The notes under the pieces are model-generated. The model ran no database searches. It saw only the letters and a list, made by a program, of their open reading frames with translations, and had not been told where the DNA came from. Made by a program: the position numbers and the translations under genes. Shown piece by piece: positions 26,801 through 40,200 of a DNA stretch of 64,000 bases (within the stretch, counting starts at the first letter, position 1; the number at the start of each line of letters is the position of its first letter). Source of the DNA: Lanius collurio (Eukaryota > Chordata > Aves > Passeriformes > Laniidae); contig JACBWW010000002.1 of assembly GCA_020086605.1 (NCBI GenBank), positions 31,655,287 to 31,719,286 of the forward strand, written 5' to 3'.

Positions 26801-27738
26801 GAAAGGAGGACCAGTATTTGACAGCAATACTTGTTCTTTCACACCAGAATATTAATGCACTTTAAAAAAAGAAAGACAACTTCTACCTAATTTTAAGAGG
26901 TGAGTAAGAAGAGGCAGAATCTGCCTCAAATGTTTTGCCCAAGATAATTCACCAAGTTCCTCAGGGAAAACCCAACTCTCATATCTTCTCTTTGCATAGT
27001 GATGTTTCCACATGTAAGGCACATCACTGTACAATTTTTAACACAAATTTAGTGTTATGGACAATGCATAACTACATTGAAAAGAGAGATGTGGTCCTTG
27101 TGTCTCTGGGGAAGAAATCTGGCTTTAATATTAACATTAACTCCTGGATTAGTTCAACGTGCCTTGCTATGTGTGTAACCTTGGATGAGTTTCAATTAAA
27201 TTCTCTTTCTCCTCTGTAAGACAATTATAAGTATAGACTTCAGCTAATCAGTTGTTTGTGAGGTATCTGAAGACTGTGCGTGCATGTAAGAACAGTTTAT
27301 GGAGAAGCTTGTTGTCATGGCACAGGAGGGGAGGTTGCAGATAAGAGACAGCTTGTACAGCCTTTCCTCTAGCTCAGTCATTGGTTCTCCACCATCCCAA
27401 GACTGACAGTCAGCAGAGGTCAGAGGCAGCATGTGTCTGTGCATGGCTGAAGTGACTTTAGTCCCCAGTGCCCCATTTGTTGCTCTGAGTGCCTGCAGAA
27501 CAGAAGCCTCTGAGAGACACTTTGCCTCCTTTCTTGACATCTCACATTCTTCTTTTCCAATGGCTTAAGCACCGCTCAGAGGCTCACCTTTAGCCAGTAG
27601 GAAGTTCATATGTAGTGGAGTACGTTACAAAATTTCCTGACTGCGAAGAAAACCTTTACTCGTACAAATGAGTGCACAGGGAAAGAGCACCAGGAAAACA
27701 AATGGAAAGTAAATAAAAAGCATGTCTAATCTATTACT
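20820..27738. other. Intronic sequence without recognised genes
   Basis: AT-rich single-copy intron. Small low-complexity runs include a T13 at 26032-26044. A faint similarity to an avian LTR near 23.52 kb is listed separately. Confidence 0.5.
23519..23560 (+). mobile_element. Possible decayed avian ERV LTR scrap
   Basis: GGTTTCAGCTGGAATAGAGT followed by TACTTTCTTCTCAG resembles a motif that recurs in avian endogenous retroviral LTRs as I remember them. The similarity stops after about 40 bp, and neither an LTR end nor a target duplication is visible. Confidence 0.3.
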
Positions 27739-27795
27739 TTATAATATATATAACATATATGTATATAAATAACAACAGTACAAGTATATAATGAT
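27739..27795. repeat. TA-rich low-complexity tract
   Basis: TATAATATATATAACATATA and similar sequence forms an imperfect (TA)n tract just before a CR1 copy. Confidence 0.7.
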
Positions 27796-27833
27796 ATTTC
27801 AGTCATGCTAATGAGACTGAGGGCTTGTGCTGT

Positions 27834-28255
27834 TTCCAAAGGGCAACAGAGCTGGTGAAGGGGCTGGAGCACAGGTCTTATGAGGAGTGGCTGAAGGAGA
27901 TGTGGTTGTTTTGCCTGGAAACAAAGGAGGCTCGGGGGAGCCTTATTGTTCTCTATAACTACCTAAAAGGAGGTTATAGACGTGTGGGAGTTGGTCTCTT
28001 CTCTCAGGTATCAAGCAGTAGAGTAAGAGGAAATGGCCTCAAGTTGTACTAGAATAGATTTAGATTGAATATAAGAAAAATCTCTTCACAAGAATGCTTA
28101 ACAAGCACTCAAACAAGTTGTCCAAAGAAGTGGTTAAGTCCCATCCCTGAAGGTATTTAAAAGAGATGGAGATGTGTCACTTAGAGACATGGTTTAGTGG
28201 TTGGACTCAGGGATCTCAAAGGCCTTTTCTAATCTAAACAATTTTAAGATTACAT
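27834..28255 (+). repeat. CR1 LINE 3' end (ORF2 C-terminus plus 3' UTR)
   Basis: It begins in GGGCAACAGAGCTGGTGAAG and encodes a remnant of the CR1 ORF2 C-terminus ([16 protein letters not shown], then [11 protein letters not shown]). It runs through the GTCCCATCCCTGAAGGTATT block and ends in GGTTGGACTCAGGGATCTCA, with a decayed terminal repeat near 28240-28255. It is 5' truncated, as usual for CR1. Confidence 0.93.
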
Positions 28256-28269
28256 GAATGTGCAGTTTG

Positions 28270-28905
28270 ATTGAATCACAGAATGGTTTCAGCCAGAAAG
28301 GACCTTAAACATCATCTAACACCCCCCACTGCAGGGATGTCTTTCTCTAGACCATGCTGTTCAAACCACCAACCAGCCTGGTGTTGAACACCTCCAGGGA
28401 TGGGGCATCCACAGCTTCTCTGGGCAACCTGTTCCAGTATCTCACCACCCTCACAGTAAAAACTCTTTCCTAACATCTAATCTAAACCTACTGTATTTCA
28501 ACTTGAAGCCATTCCCCCTTGTCCTGTCACTACAGTTGCCAGGGAAGACTCCCTTTCTGGCTTCCCTGTAGCCCCCCTTCAGACACTGAAAGACCTCAGT
28601 GAGATCTCAATGCAACTTTCCAGGTTGAACAGACCCAGCTCTCTCAGCCTGTCTTTGTAGGGGAGGTGCTCTAGTCCTCTTAACAACTTCATGGCCCTCT
28701 CTGGACTTGCTCCAATAGTTCTACGTCTTTCCTATATTGTGGCAACGGAACTGTATGCAGGTGTTGTCTCACAAGAACAGAGTAAAGGGGGAACAACACC
28801 TTCCTGGCCCTGCTGACCACACTGCTTTGGATGCAGCCCAGGATATGGTTGGCCTTCTGTGCTGCAAGTGCACAGTGCCAGCTCATGTTGAGCTGCTCAT
28901 CAAAC
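28270..28905 (-). repeat. CR1 LINE 3' end, opposite orientation
   Basis: Starting ATTGAATCACAGAATGGTTT, this is a long reverse-complement CR1 3' region. It passes CTCCAGGGATGGGGCATCCA, CTGGGCAACCTGTTCCAGT and CCCCTTGTCCTGTCACTACA into ORF2 C-terminal code (minus-strand peptide QKANHILGCIQSSVVS, then LFPLYSVLVR). Several frame breaks show it is dead. Its 3' end faces the 3' end of the plus-strand copy about 15 bp away. Confidence 0.95.
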
Positions 28906-28909
28906 TGTC

Positions 28910-31900
28910 TGGTCGGCAGAGACCTTGTTCCAGGAAAGATGGAAAGTCTTTCAGGTTAGTCTGGAGGAAGGTGAGTGGAAAGCAAGATGAGGAAAGCTGA
29001 TTTTCTACTACACTTACTATGTTTATTTATGAGGAAACAAAAGTCTTCAATCCCCAGGGCTCTCTGTACAGTACCTTGCACTAGCACTAAGTCAGCAAAA
29101 AAGGAACAAGTCTCTTAAAATTAAAATGAAGGAAAAACATGCGATAAAATAAAATATATAAGACCCTGATATTTCAAATACATATTCTGCTTCACTTTGC
29201 AGTTTGTGCTCACCAACTATGCCCAGAATGACAGTCTTATCAGATAAGAGCAGCCAGCTGCTATATGCTGCATTTAAATTTATATTGCCAACAACAGGCT
29301 CCATTACCCAAGGATTTTCTTGTTGCATTCTTAATACTGCCTTTCTGCATGCTTTATTGTTCCTCATTTCCTTACATACTCTTTGCTTTCCAGTGTGTAC
29401 CAACATATCCTGGTATTTGTTTCACACATTTTGGGCTTTTTAACTTAATCTGTTTTTGACTCGTTTTCCTTTCTTATGCCTCTAAACTGTTCCTGCTTCT
29501 CAAATACCATCTCTACAGCTGCTGTCTCACACACTCTGCTGTTTCTTGCTCGCTTTCTGCTGCACCTCACCCCCCCTTCGTTCCCTAATCATTTGATCAC
29601 TGCGGTTCTTTGATGTGTTAGGCTTCCAGTTCAGTCCCAATTTAATTATGTTTTTCAGAAGACTGACCTCTGTGGTCCCAATTTGTTCAAGACATTTCCT
29701 TCATTGATCCAAGGCCAGATCCCTTTACTGCCTGTTCTAAGCTAGATTCCTGATATTAGAAGCAGCCGTGTATTAGCACTTAAGGTCAGTTTGCATATAT
29801 CAGCAGTTAATTGCACTGATTTATTTGTAGTAGATACAACACACTCATCCCTGCCCTTAGGTCTAGATGCATTAACATGAAATCAAGGGGAAATAATTAG
29901 AGGCATTCTCGTATTACAGCAGATGCACTTCCTTCACTATTCCTAAGAATACTCAAAGAATAGATTGCATTTTTCAGTAAATTGCCACATATCCCAAAGA
30001 TCTGCATATTTATTTTCTGTTGGGCTATTATGGAAGCAACGTTCAACATTATTGGACTTTCCCTTCTTAAATTCTCCACCTATCATCCACTGTTCAGGAA
30101 ATAATCAGAAAGATGATCCAAGCTTTGGGGTGGAAAGTCAAATCAATGTTTTCCAGAAAGAATAAGAGTCCTGTAGAACAATCACAAAGAAAAACACACT
30201 GTCTTGATGGCACCCAGAGTGGTTGGAAGCTAGCTCTGTCTAAAAAATACCAGTCTGCTACACATGAAAATCTCCCCTATATTAGCAAACAAACATCTGC
30301 TTTCTTCAGCAGAGAAGTAAAATCTTCCTATCTGTAGCAAAAAATGTTATGGAAAACTGAAATACAATTTCCCTTCCAGGGAGGGAAAATTGCAATATTT
30401 CAGCCAGGAGAAGTGGGAAAAATGGTGATTGCTGCTGTTCACTGCTTCCACAGGGTCTGCAGTCAGTGGAGACCCAGTGGGATCCTAGTGAAGGATGCAG
30501 ACACAGTAACAGCACTGAGCCACTGGGCTGCATGTGTCCAGCAGGCACGAGGAGTGGCAAAGGTCTCTCTGCATTAGATTGAGCTAATTAAATACAGCTC
30601 TGTGCTTGACAGGATCTACAGCTGCCTCACTCCACTTTGTCCAACTGTACCCAAGGATGATGTCACATCTAAGTAGACTGGCACAGACATTATCCTTGCT
30701 TGCTGCCAAAAGCCACCAGCCTCAATAAGATCAGCATAAATGTCACGCTTGAGAACTGAGAAGTGTCGAGGAAATTGAGCTTCTGGATAAAACCAGAGCT
30801 GCTTCAGGCCCACTGCACTCCTTTCCCAAGGCAAGACAGAGACTGTGAAGACATTTCTGCTACTGTGAGAGGAAAAGTGTTGGCCTCCTGGAGTGAGGTG
30901 CTGGCCTTTAAAGTGAGAGGTGCTGAAATCCAGAGTGATCTTGACAGTTCCTTGTTCCTCACCATGATCACCACGTGATGTCGCCTTTCATGTCAATGGA
31001 ATTTTTTTTTGTTTTGAATTAGTTTTTCAGTTTAAATATAGGAGAAAAGCTTCTTTTTCTCCCTTATGCTACCTGTACACATACAATCATGAGGTTTGAG
31101 AAAATGCAGAAATTCTTCTCAGGAGATGGATGTTCACATGAAAGAAGAGATTAAAGTAATCACATAATAATAGTAATTCAGGAACAAATAATAATTTAGT
31201 CTAAGATTATCACAGTTCACAGTGATTTTCCAGCATATGTTTAAATGACCTAAGAAGTACATCTCTTACCTCAACCAAGAAACTCACAGAGTAGCACCTT
31301 TCAGTCCCAGAAATAATTTGTAACACCCAGACTGGTTTCCTGGATGAAATTTGTCTGCCCAACACACACTCAACTCATTTTCCCGCTTTTGAATTTGCTC
31401 ACGACAAGGTCTGCAAACACATGCACATCCTTGTAACAACTGCTCAGAATGGGAAGGAAGTGTCCATCCTGCAGGTATTACTTTCTGCTTGGCGTTTTCC
31501 CACTCATGCTGCTTTATGCCTGTTGATTCATGGAAGACATTCTGTATGTCTGAATTCTGGAGACTGATCTGTTCCCTCCTTTTTCTGCACTAGATTCCAA
31601 AGTCTTCATTTTTATAACCTGTGGGAAGTTTGCCCAAGTGAAATGTGAGTAAAGATTTCAAGACATCATGGACCTCCGAGGGAAGGCATTTAAGTATTGA
31701 AATACCTCCGTGTTACATACTTGCAGTGGCAGAAAAAGCCACCAAAGAAATGGTAAAATACCCCTGTCCAAGGAACTGAGAGCTGTATTACACCTCAGTT
31801 CTTCCTATACAGAGGCACTCAGTGGTGCCTCCTGACAACAATAATAAGGACGATGACTGCAAAATCTGCAGGGTGACATTTCCAGAATAGCAGTGAGTGT

Positions 31901-32439
31901 TTGACACTTCTTTGCCCAAAAAAGCATCAAACTTTCAATTTTGCTGGAGAGCTCTAAACAAACATAACAGTCTAACCTCCTCTGAAAGTATTTCTTGATT
32001 TCATTCAGATAATCTTGTTTGCTTTATCTCTTTTCAATAGCTTGTTTTTCCTTAGATCTCTGACATGCACTGGAGTATACTCATGCTTCCTTTCTTATTC
32101 ATCAACAGTAAGGATGCACTGTGGGTGTGCCAGATGCCCAGGAGTCTCTCATTTCCTTGGAAACTGCAGAGAGTTACTAATCCACAGCAAATAAAACTAA
32201 AATGTAATGCAGACACTGAGCTAAGGGTTAGGATGCTGATCTCCTTTCCTGGTGATTTAGTCTGTAATCTCTGTTCAGATGCTATCCTCCTCTATGCTTT
32301 ATTTCCCCCAATAACTGAAGAGGCAAATGATGTTGCCTGGTACACAGTACCAAGAATCAAAACATAATGTTATATTTAAGGATTTAATAACATATTGGGA
32401 CCTAGAAAAAAGACAGCACAATAGGAAGTGTTAAATACC
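28910..32439. other. Intronic sequence without recognised features
   Basis: AT-rich, apparently single-copy sequence. Open frames here are short, overlap on both strands and show no recognisable domain. Confidence 0.55.
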
Positions 32440-32875
32440 TGTCAGCGTCCACATAGTTAATTCAGCTGCAAGCCACATTTGTGCTGGCGTGCACCTCAAG
32501 AACAGAGCAGCAGCAGGCAGCAGACAGGTGCCCAGACTGAGACCAGAAACTCTGCTGGGGACTCTGCAGTGGTACTGACACATAGCAGGGGACAATCTCC
32601 AGAACGCCCTGGAGCTACTATCCCTGGTACATCAGAGACCTGCATGGGACCAAGGCCCTGAGGGAGAATGCAGCCCTGCTCATTTGGGACCTCATGGTGG
32701 GACGGGGGCTTTGCCAACAGGCTGCCGAAGGGTCTGTGTCACCGCGCAGTGGGGCTGTGTGACAAGGTCAGCACACTGCTCAGCAGCGGACGCTGTGACA
32801 AAGAGATTACTGGGTCTTCTCCAAGGCTCTGCACATACAACTAAAATCCCCTGCTTCTGATGAGGCTGATGAAGG
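32440..32875 (+). other. GC-rich block of unknown origin with coding-like fragment
   Basis: About 430 bp is distinctly richer in G+C and CpG than its surroundings. At about 32592-32763 one plus-strand frame stays open for roughly 58 codons between stops and reads protein-like (for example PWYIRDLHGTKALREN, then ALLIWDLMVGRGL). I do not recognise it. It directly precedes a plus-strand CR1, so it may be an upstream or neighbouring mobile-element part, or a non-coding exon or regulatory patch. Confidence 0.35.
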
Positions 32876-33545
32876 GCCAGCCACCTGGAAAATATCCTTG
32901 TGAAAGGGACCTGGGAGCCTCATTGAACCTCCATCTGAAATATGCCTTTGTGGCAAAGAACAGCAACAGCCTTCAGGCAAACTCTTGCCAGAAAGTTGAT
33001 TTGAGAAAGGCTTTCCATCTCCTGTACTCAGCACTGGTGAGACAATTCTGGACTGATGGGTCCAGTTGTGGCCTTCCTGGGACAAAAAACACAAGGCCAT
33101 ACTGGAGTGAGCTCAGAGAAGGGCCACAAAGATAATTAAAGGGTGGAGCCCCTCTGTCATGAAGAAAGACTGAGACAGCTGGGACTGTTCAGCCTTGAGA
33201 AGGCTCAGGGGGAATCTTACCAATTTGTACAAATACTAGATGAGGGAGATTAAAGAAAATGGAGCCAGAGTCTATTCTGTTGTATTCAGTGACAGGACAA
33301 GATGAAACAGGCAAAACTAAAATACAGTCAATTTCACTTAAACACGAGAAAATACTTTTTTTACCATGAAGGCAGAATACCAGAATCATTTTCCCTGAGA
33401 AGCAAAGGAGTTCCCATCCTAGGATATGTTCAAACCCTGCCTGAACACAGTCCTGGCCAACCTGTCCCATCTGACCCTGCTTTGAGCAGGCGCTGGATGA
33501 TCTCTCAAGGAATCTTTCAAACTCAACTATTCTGTGGTGTTAACA
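32876..33545 (+). repeat. CR1 LINE 3' region, diverged
   Basis: ORF2 C-terminal code is recognisable (KAFHLLYSALVRQFW) and is followed by the ACTGAGACAGCTGGGACTGT, TTCAGCCTTGAGAAGG and CAGTGACAGGACAAGATGAA blocks. The 3' end is GACCCTGCTTTGAGCAGG followed by CTCAACTATTCTGTGG, so this belongs to the TTCTGTGA-ending CR1 group. It is more eroded than the copies at 28 and 40 kb and is probably older. Confidence 0.88.
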
Positions 33546-33549
33546 GGTT

Positions 33550-36500
33550 CTGTATTTTTATGTTATTTATCTAAAGGGCATTCTTGATCTCAGTGCAGAG
33601 ACAAAACAGCTTCTGCCCTTGTACTAACATCACCTCTCTTGCAACTTTGAACATAATGGAGACAAGTAACCAGTGAATTCTACAATAATGAACTCTATTC
33701 ATAAGGAAATTGATTTCTAGTGAAGATGGTTCTGTCAAACCAACCCTTATTATAGCAAATACCTCACTCCAGAACACAAACTAATGATTTCCCTCATTCA
33801 TTACACTTTGTAGTCCTGGATGAAGTACCTGGCATTGCTGAGAACCGCCAACATTCATGGATCAATATTCCATACACAAGTAGGCTCCGATTGCACTGTT
33901 TGATAAATTATGGTAAACTCATTGCTAGAAATCAATTCTTTGTTAAAATGACGGAGAATGATTGCAACCAAATGTCGCTTAGGGAAGCAAAGGTCTTAGA
34001 CTCCCCCTTTCATTATTGCCCACAAAAATCAACAGAAATCACATTCTTTTTTTCTTTTGATTTCTTTTTTTCCCCTACTTTAGGTAGATAGTGGATGCAG
34101 CTGAAGTCATCACTTTTTCCTATGACTATCATAGGAGTGGGGTGCAAAGTGGGGGTGGAGGGGGTGAGTGAAGGAAAGCAGACTTGTGTTCATCACTCTA
34201 AGGAAAGAAACTGAGAACATAGATAAAATAGGGTTTGTTATGACATGTAAACAAAGGGAGGGTAGCCAGTTCTGTCTCTCTGGCTTACCCTAACTTTCTG
34301 TATTTCCTGGCTTGATGGTTCAGTGCATATGGTTCATTTCAGCAATGAACCTGAGCATGCAAATTTTCTCTGGCAAAAGGTGCAGAGAAGAGATCATCTG
34401 TAATAATGCATTTTAATATATTTCCAGAAAAATACCTAACATAATATGGAAATATTTCCCTCCATATCTTCCATTTTGACCACAGCTCATGCTGAGGAAT
34501 GTGGTGAGACACTCCAATGAAAGATGATAGAGTATAGTCACAGGGAGAACCTGCAAACAGAAAGGCACACCCTAAATCAGTGATGGAGCTTGTAGGAATA
34601 CCTGTGAATTGCTTTACTGATCCCCAGTACTTGAGGGCCGGATAACAAAGAAATTTTTATTGCTTCCTGTGGAACTGGGTACATCATCACAGCAGTGACA
34701 TACAAGCCCAAAATATTTACAGCATGTTTCATCTCAAATACAGAAAGTTTGCATCTCTGCGTCAAATTGAGCCAAAATAATCCCTCTGTCAAACTGCTAA
34801 TAACCTGACAACTAATTTTTTTTTTTGTTGAAACATGAAAGAAACCTAATTTCTCTTGATAAAGTGTCTACTGATGAGAAACCTTCAGTTTCTAAGATTT
34901 TACCACCCTTAAAATCCAGTAAAAGAATGAGTTACTCCTTTACCAGTATGAGTCAGGAAGCAGCTGGGAAACTGCTTTGCATATGATGCAATGTCCTGAA
35001 ATCATATGAACATCTCAAGGTTGGAATACACTCACACAGTGCAGCTGCTTATCAAAATGCAAGCAAATGATTAATCGAAGCACAAAGTGCTAGAAGAAAA
35101 TGCAACAGGTCCCTTATTCTTTTAGGTACCTAATCCACTATTTCCCAACATTTCTAAACCATTATGCTTGCATTGGTTCCTTGCAGGAAGTTATCATTTC
35201 TGCAAGAAATTGTTGGCATGATGAGAATATTCATTTATGACAGGGCTGATTTTACAGGCTGCTGTCCAACCTCTTTGTACAGAAATGATCTAAGTAAGAG
35301 GTATAGAGTACACATGGGAAAAACAACTGCAAAGTCCTGGGGATTTCTTGACCCTAGTTATGCCTCAATTGCACGTGCTGCAGTCAGTTAAAGCCTTCAG
35401 CTTTTAACCCTTGTTTATCACTCCAAATTTAAATATAATTAGTAAAAAAATAATTGCTTCCACCAGTTTAGCCAAATTTGTTCTTCAGAATTAAGGTCAG
35501 ATCAGCTTCTCAGTCTGTCTCCCAGTCTTAAAGAGCTTTTCTTCCCTGTATTGCAAAAGGAAGGTGAAATTTAACCATGGAGCTTGAAGGGGATTTTTAA
35601 ATTGGTCATAAATTAATAGAATATAGAAAAATTATACAAGACTTTTTATTTTTCCTGTGAGGTTTTCACCTTTCTATAATAGTAATTGTTTAAAATTATA
35701 TTACTTTAAGAATCCCATTTCAGGATATTCCTGATACCTAATATTAGGAATCCTGGAGTGATGAGATATGTATTTGGCCTTTTATAACCTTGTTTTTGTA
35801 AAGTTTTCATGGAAATTTCCATAGCTGGAAATGGAAAGAAAGGAAGGAGACTGGAGATTACTGACAGTGGCACATCTGCATTCCCAGAGCTTGAACCTTA
35901 CCATCTTGTCCCACCCTGGCTGGTGAAAACTGCAGTCAGAGCACATTTCCCTAAGGAGACAGCATATCATTGATAGATAGTCTTTAAATGCTTTACAGGG
36001 TATTAATTTCACAGATGGATCCATGGGTGCTTTAATAGAACTATTTTATCTTTTTTTTAGGAGGACAGATTGGAATAAAAAAAAAAAAAAGCCAAAACAA
36101 AAAAGAAATATATATAGCAATGACTAACTATCTACAAATAGTTGAAACATCTGACTGTTAAAGATGAAAAAGAATTGTTTAACACATTTCAGAAGTGTAT
36201 AAATCATCAAAATTTAGTGTGTATGAAACAGCTGAAGATGGAAAGATAATCTTGTCGTGCACAGGCAATTAAATTCACTGCTTTGTCACAGACAACTGGT
36301 ATTTGTCCTTTGGAAACTCTCTTAATATTTTTCCATATGAGTTCTCTGTCCTTACAATGAAGTGAAAGACTTCCACTCCTCATTGTTTTTTCTGTCCTGT
36401 CAACACATTTGAAAGCAGTTTGGGCCAAAATTGTTTCTTTCTATGCATTCACATAGTATAAGCAAATTATATACCAAATTGCTTTGGGGGCCTCTCAGCA

Positions 36501-39500
36501 CTGCCCTAATTAAACAATTATACTTGCACAAAAAATGCCTTATAAATGTTAAATGTCATATTCTACCTAGTCTAATTATATTATGTACATAGTGCTATAA
36601 TGTATAATAAATTACTGTTTTCAAAGGCTAATTCAACCCAAATATCAGCAGTTTCATTTAAGGCAAAGGCTACAATTTCAAAGAATCCCAGAGGTTTAGG
36701 AACCATAAGAAAATAGCACTGACAGGCTTTGGGCATCACTGAGAACCTTTGGGAATCTCATTTTTGGATAGTTAAGTAATCGATGAAATTTTTATAAAGT
36801 TATGAAGGACTGTTAAGGACTGCTGAAATTTTGAACCCAGAAATCTTATCTGTGAAAAGCCTCCCAGGAAATCAATGGGAGTCACACTGTTAAAAAACAC
36901 ATTTAAATGATCTGGACAAAGCACTCAAAATTTGTCTCACGGAAAATCTTAGAGTAATGAACACAGAACCCATGCTAGAAGAAGGATAGACCACTTTAGG
37001 CTAACAGGTCTTCTTTTGATCTCTCTCTTCAGTAAGTCTTTTGAAGAGCATTATTTTTTTTCCTAATGGCAAAACTAATAGAAGAAACCTTTCTTCAGTA
37101 CAGCCTTCCCCTCACTCTGTTAATACACTGGAGAGTAAAGCTCCTTTATTAATATACTCTACACTCTCACACGCATATCAAATAATATGTCAAAAGATAA
37201 GAAAAGAAAGCAAAGAACTTGGGTGACATTTGTTGACATTTCCAACACGGAAGAAACAAACAAGTTACACCATGGCTGAATGTTAAAAAGGCCATGGAGA
37301 GTGAGCTTCCCCTCATCAATATGGCCCTCGGGGCATTTTTAACTCAATCTGATATTGTGTTCCCTAGTAGGAGGTATTCCTGCAAGACGAGAAGACAGGG
37401 ATGGCTCGTCTCAGCTCTCTGAAGACCTCAATAAAAAGGTCACCAGATCTTTTATTTTCATTTACGTTTTTTAAAAGATCAAGGTCACTTTTGAAAGAGA
37501 ATAACCAAGATGCTCAGCCTGCATCTAAACAAATCTTCAGCTCCAAACAGAAATGAAAATCAAAATACAAGTGGTTTCTTTTTATTTAAAATTTAAAAAC
37601 AGATTGGAAGTTCTTCATTTTTCTTTTTTCCTTTTCTGAAATTATGTTAAGATCCCTTTAGAGTGCAACTACGAAACATCAGAAACTTTAATGTGGCCTG
37701 AGGGTGGCTTACTACAAAGCCGTGTCCTAATAATACCTTACATTTATAGTTCTTTTCATCCAGAACTGGATCCCCAGGCTGTGCAGATACTGTGTATGCA
37801 GGAATAATAATTTTGAGCCCCCTTACTCACATGTGGCTCTCTCCATGAGGGTTTAACACTCAGCCCCTCAGTGCCCATATTTCGGAGCTGGGGGGACACC
37901 CTGTGTTATGGAAACTCTACAGAGAATTTCAGTAGAGCAAAAAGCCAGATGAGCTGGAACTCTCTAGAAAACAGATGCTGTGAGACCTGCCCTTGCAGAA
38001 GGTGTCTGGGCTCACTAAAGAAACAGCTACACATCTGAAGGAGGTGTTCTGGAGCACTTTGGGGGCTCTGGCTAAGACCAGGACTGTACAGGGGGAACTG
38101 CTGCCATCCTGACAACACCCTCATGGTGAAATATCCCTCTCCCTTCAAGGTTTCCCATGTGAGGAGAAGCAACTTTTCTGACTAGGTCTGATCAATGGTC
38201 TCAAAACCACAGCACAGCCCACACAATTCATAAGGAAAATCAAGTCTTTGTGTTTCTTGTATCAAATCTCATGTTTCCATTATCTTCGCTTTGCAGAGCA
38301 CCAGCTCATCAGGTAGGAATATTTGATATGATGAAATCTATTAATAAACCATCTCTGAATTCAGGTTTATCACTTGTTAAGATTTGAAATTATATGAACT
38401 TAATGCATGGCATTATACAGGTAATTGTTTCACTGTACTGGTGAGGGAAAAGGCGATATACTAATTTACCTCAGGTAAAAGAAAAACACATTTTTCTATG
38501 CATAGTAATCTGCCCTTATACCTATGTCCAAGTACTGAACTACTCCTCAGTGATGCACATCTTCATGACCAAATTAAAAGTCCACAGAGCAGTGCTGATT
38601 TACATCTAATGCATCTATTTCTAGATCTTACTACAGTGGTAATAAAATAATGATCCCAGATCACATTATTTAGTGGCATTAATCATAGAATATCTCAAAG
38701 CATTTGTAAGCTATTTGCACAGGGAGTTGCACCCAGAGTTATATATACACATAGAAGAATCAAATCAGTTAATTAAATTTTCTTTTTTTTATATCTCATA
38801 GGTCCAAAATCAAATACTGATTTAATCCTGTCAGCTCTACTCCCTACACTGTCATGTTATGTCTTTTCCAGTATTCATCGATCATAACAATCCATGTATT
38901 TAAGATTATAGAAGCATGTTCTTTTTCAGACTTTCTGAAAATATTATTACTATCATTGGTACTGTTTTAATTAAATTGCTTCTCATTTAACACTCTGCTG
39001 TGGATTATGCATATGTTTAATTTGCTCATTTTTTAGATTTAGTAAACATTTTATACAGCCCATAGCTTTATATTTTGGATATTGAAAAAAAAAAGCAGAA
39101 TTTAGACTGCAGAATAAAATTGTCAATCATTCCTTTCTGTCATCTTCCAAGTAAGCTGGAATGTTGGCACTCTTCTATAGATCTAGTGGCATTTACATTT
39201 TTAATGAAGTAGCTTATTTGCTAAACTTATACCCTTCCCCTTGCAGTTGTTCTATGGATTATGTCTAATTTTATTAATCCTGTGTGTGCCGGATTTCACA
39301 GAAATTTATTCAATTTCTTATGTTCTTTTCTCTATGTGTGCATAACCTGAAATTATGAGTCCATTTCCTCAACAGGTATAAATCCCTGCCCACTGACTCT
39401 GTACCTCATAATTCAGTCTGGAATTGAGCCTTATGCAAAGTACAAGGAAACTTTCACCTAACAAAGGCAGGGGACTTACAGCTGACTGATGTGGAGAAAA

Positions 39501-40200
39501 TAGGCCATGGCTGTCACTCACCATTAATGCTATTTACCACCGTCTCTATCGCTGCACAGCAGAATACCCTGCAAAGCCTCTCTCTTAGGTGGGGCCAGCT
39601 GAGTCTAACTCTCTGTAAGCACTTGATGACAAAATGCACCCAAGAGACAAACTGCTGCCAGGTGTGGTTTCCACAGTTACTTTGATCAATTCTATTTGAT
39701 ACAGGCTTTCACATCCCTAAGCCACCAAGCATAAAAGCACATAATCTCGGATATGACTTGATAGCTTTTAAAAGAAAGGAGTACAAGGTAAATACAGAGG
39801 TGTGAGATATAACTGAGTCCTCTTGAGCCTGCAGCCACTACAAGAGCTTTGCTGAATTATTTCAGTGCCTGGAAGCTGCCTCTAACATGGATAGGGACAC
39901 GTTTCTAGTAGTAATGGTGGGGACAAGGAGACGGAAAAACACCCTGTCCTCACCCCAGACAAACTGCATGCTGTCAGTGCTTATCAGTATGCCAGGACCA
40001 GCATTGCTCCACACTATTGCTGAGTCTGACAGGAGGGCAGATACCAGCCCCACAGCAGTGTCTAAGCACATCTGCCATCTCTCCATAGCTATAAACTCTG
40101 GCCTATCAGATACCTGTCTAAAACACATTGCCTCCTCAGTTTCCCATATTGTCATCTCTTCTTTCCTCCTGTGATGGACCTGCAGCTATGTTTCTTTTTG
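33550..40200. other. Intronic sequence without recognised genes
   Basis: AT-rich intron with several T-rich runs (34045-34079) and an A14 run at 36077-36090. The stretch at about 36480-36680 is rich in TAATTA-type cores and looks like single-copy, possibly constrained sequence, which cannot be shown here. Open frames at 39.5-40.2 kb have no known domain. Confidence 0.5.

Noticed and set aside
27825..28052. Open frame of 75 codons on the plus strand
   Set aside because: It is CR1 ORF2 C-terminal code in a 5'-truncated dead copy.
28689..28886. Open frame that looks like a small protein with an LFPLYSVLVR motif
   Set aside because: It is the C-terminal ORF2 remnant of the minus-strand CR1, not a host gene.
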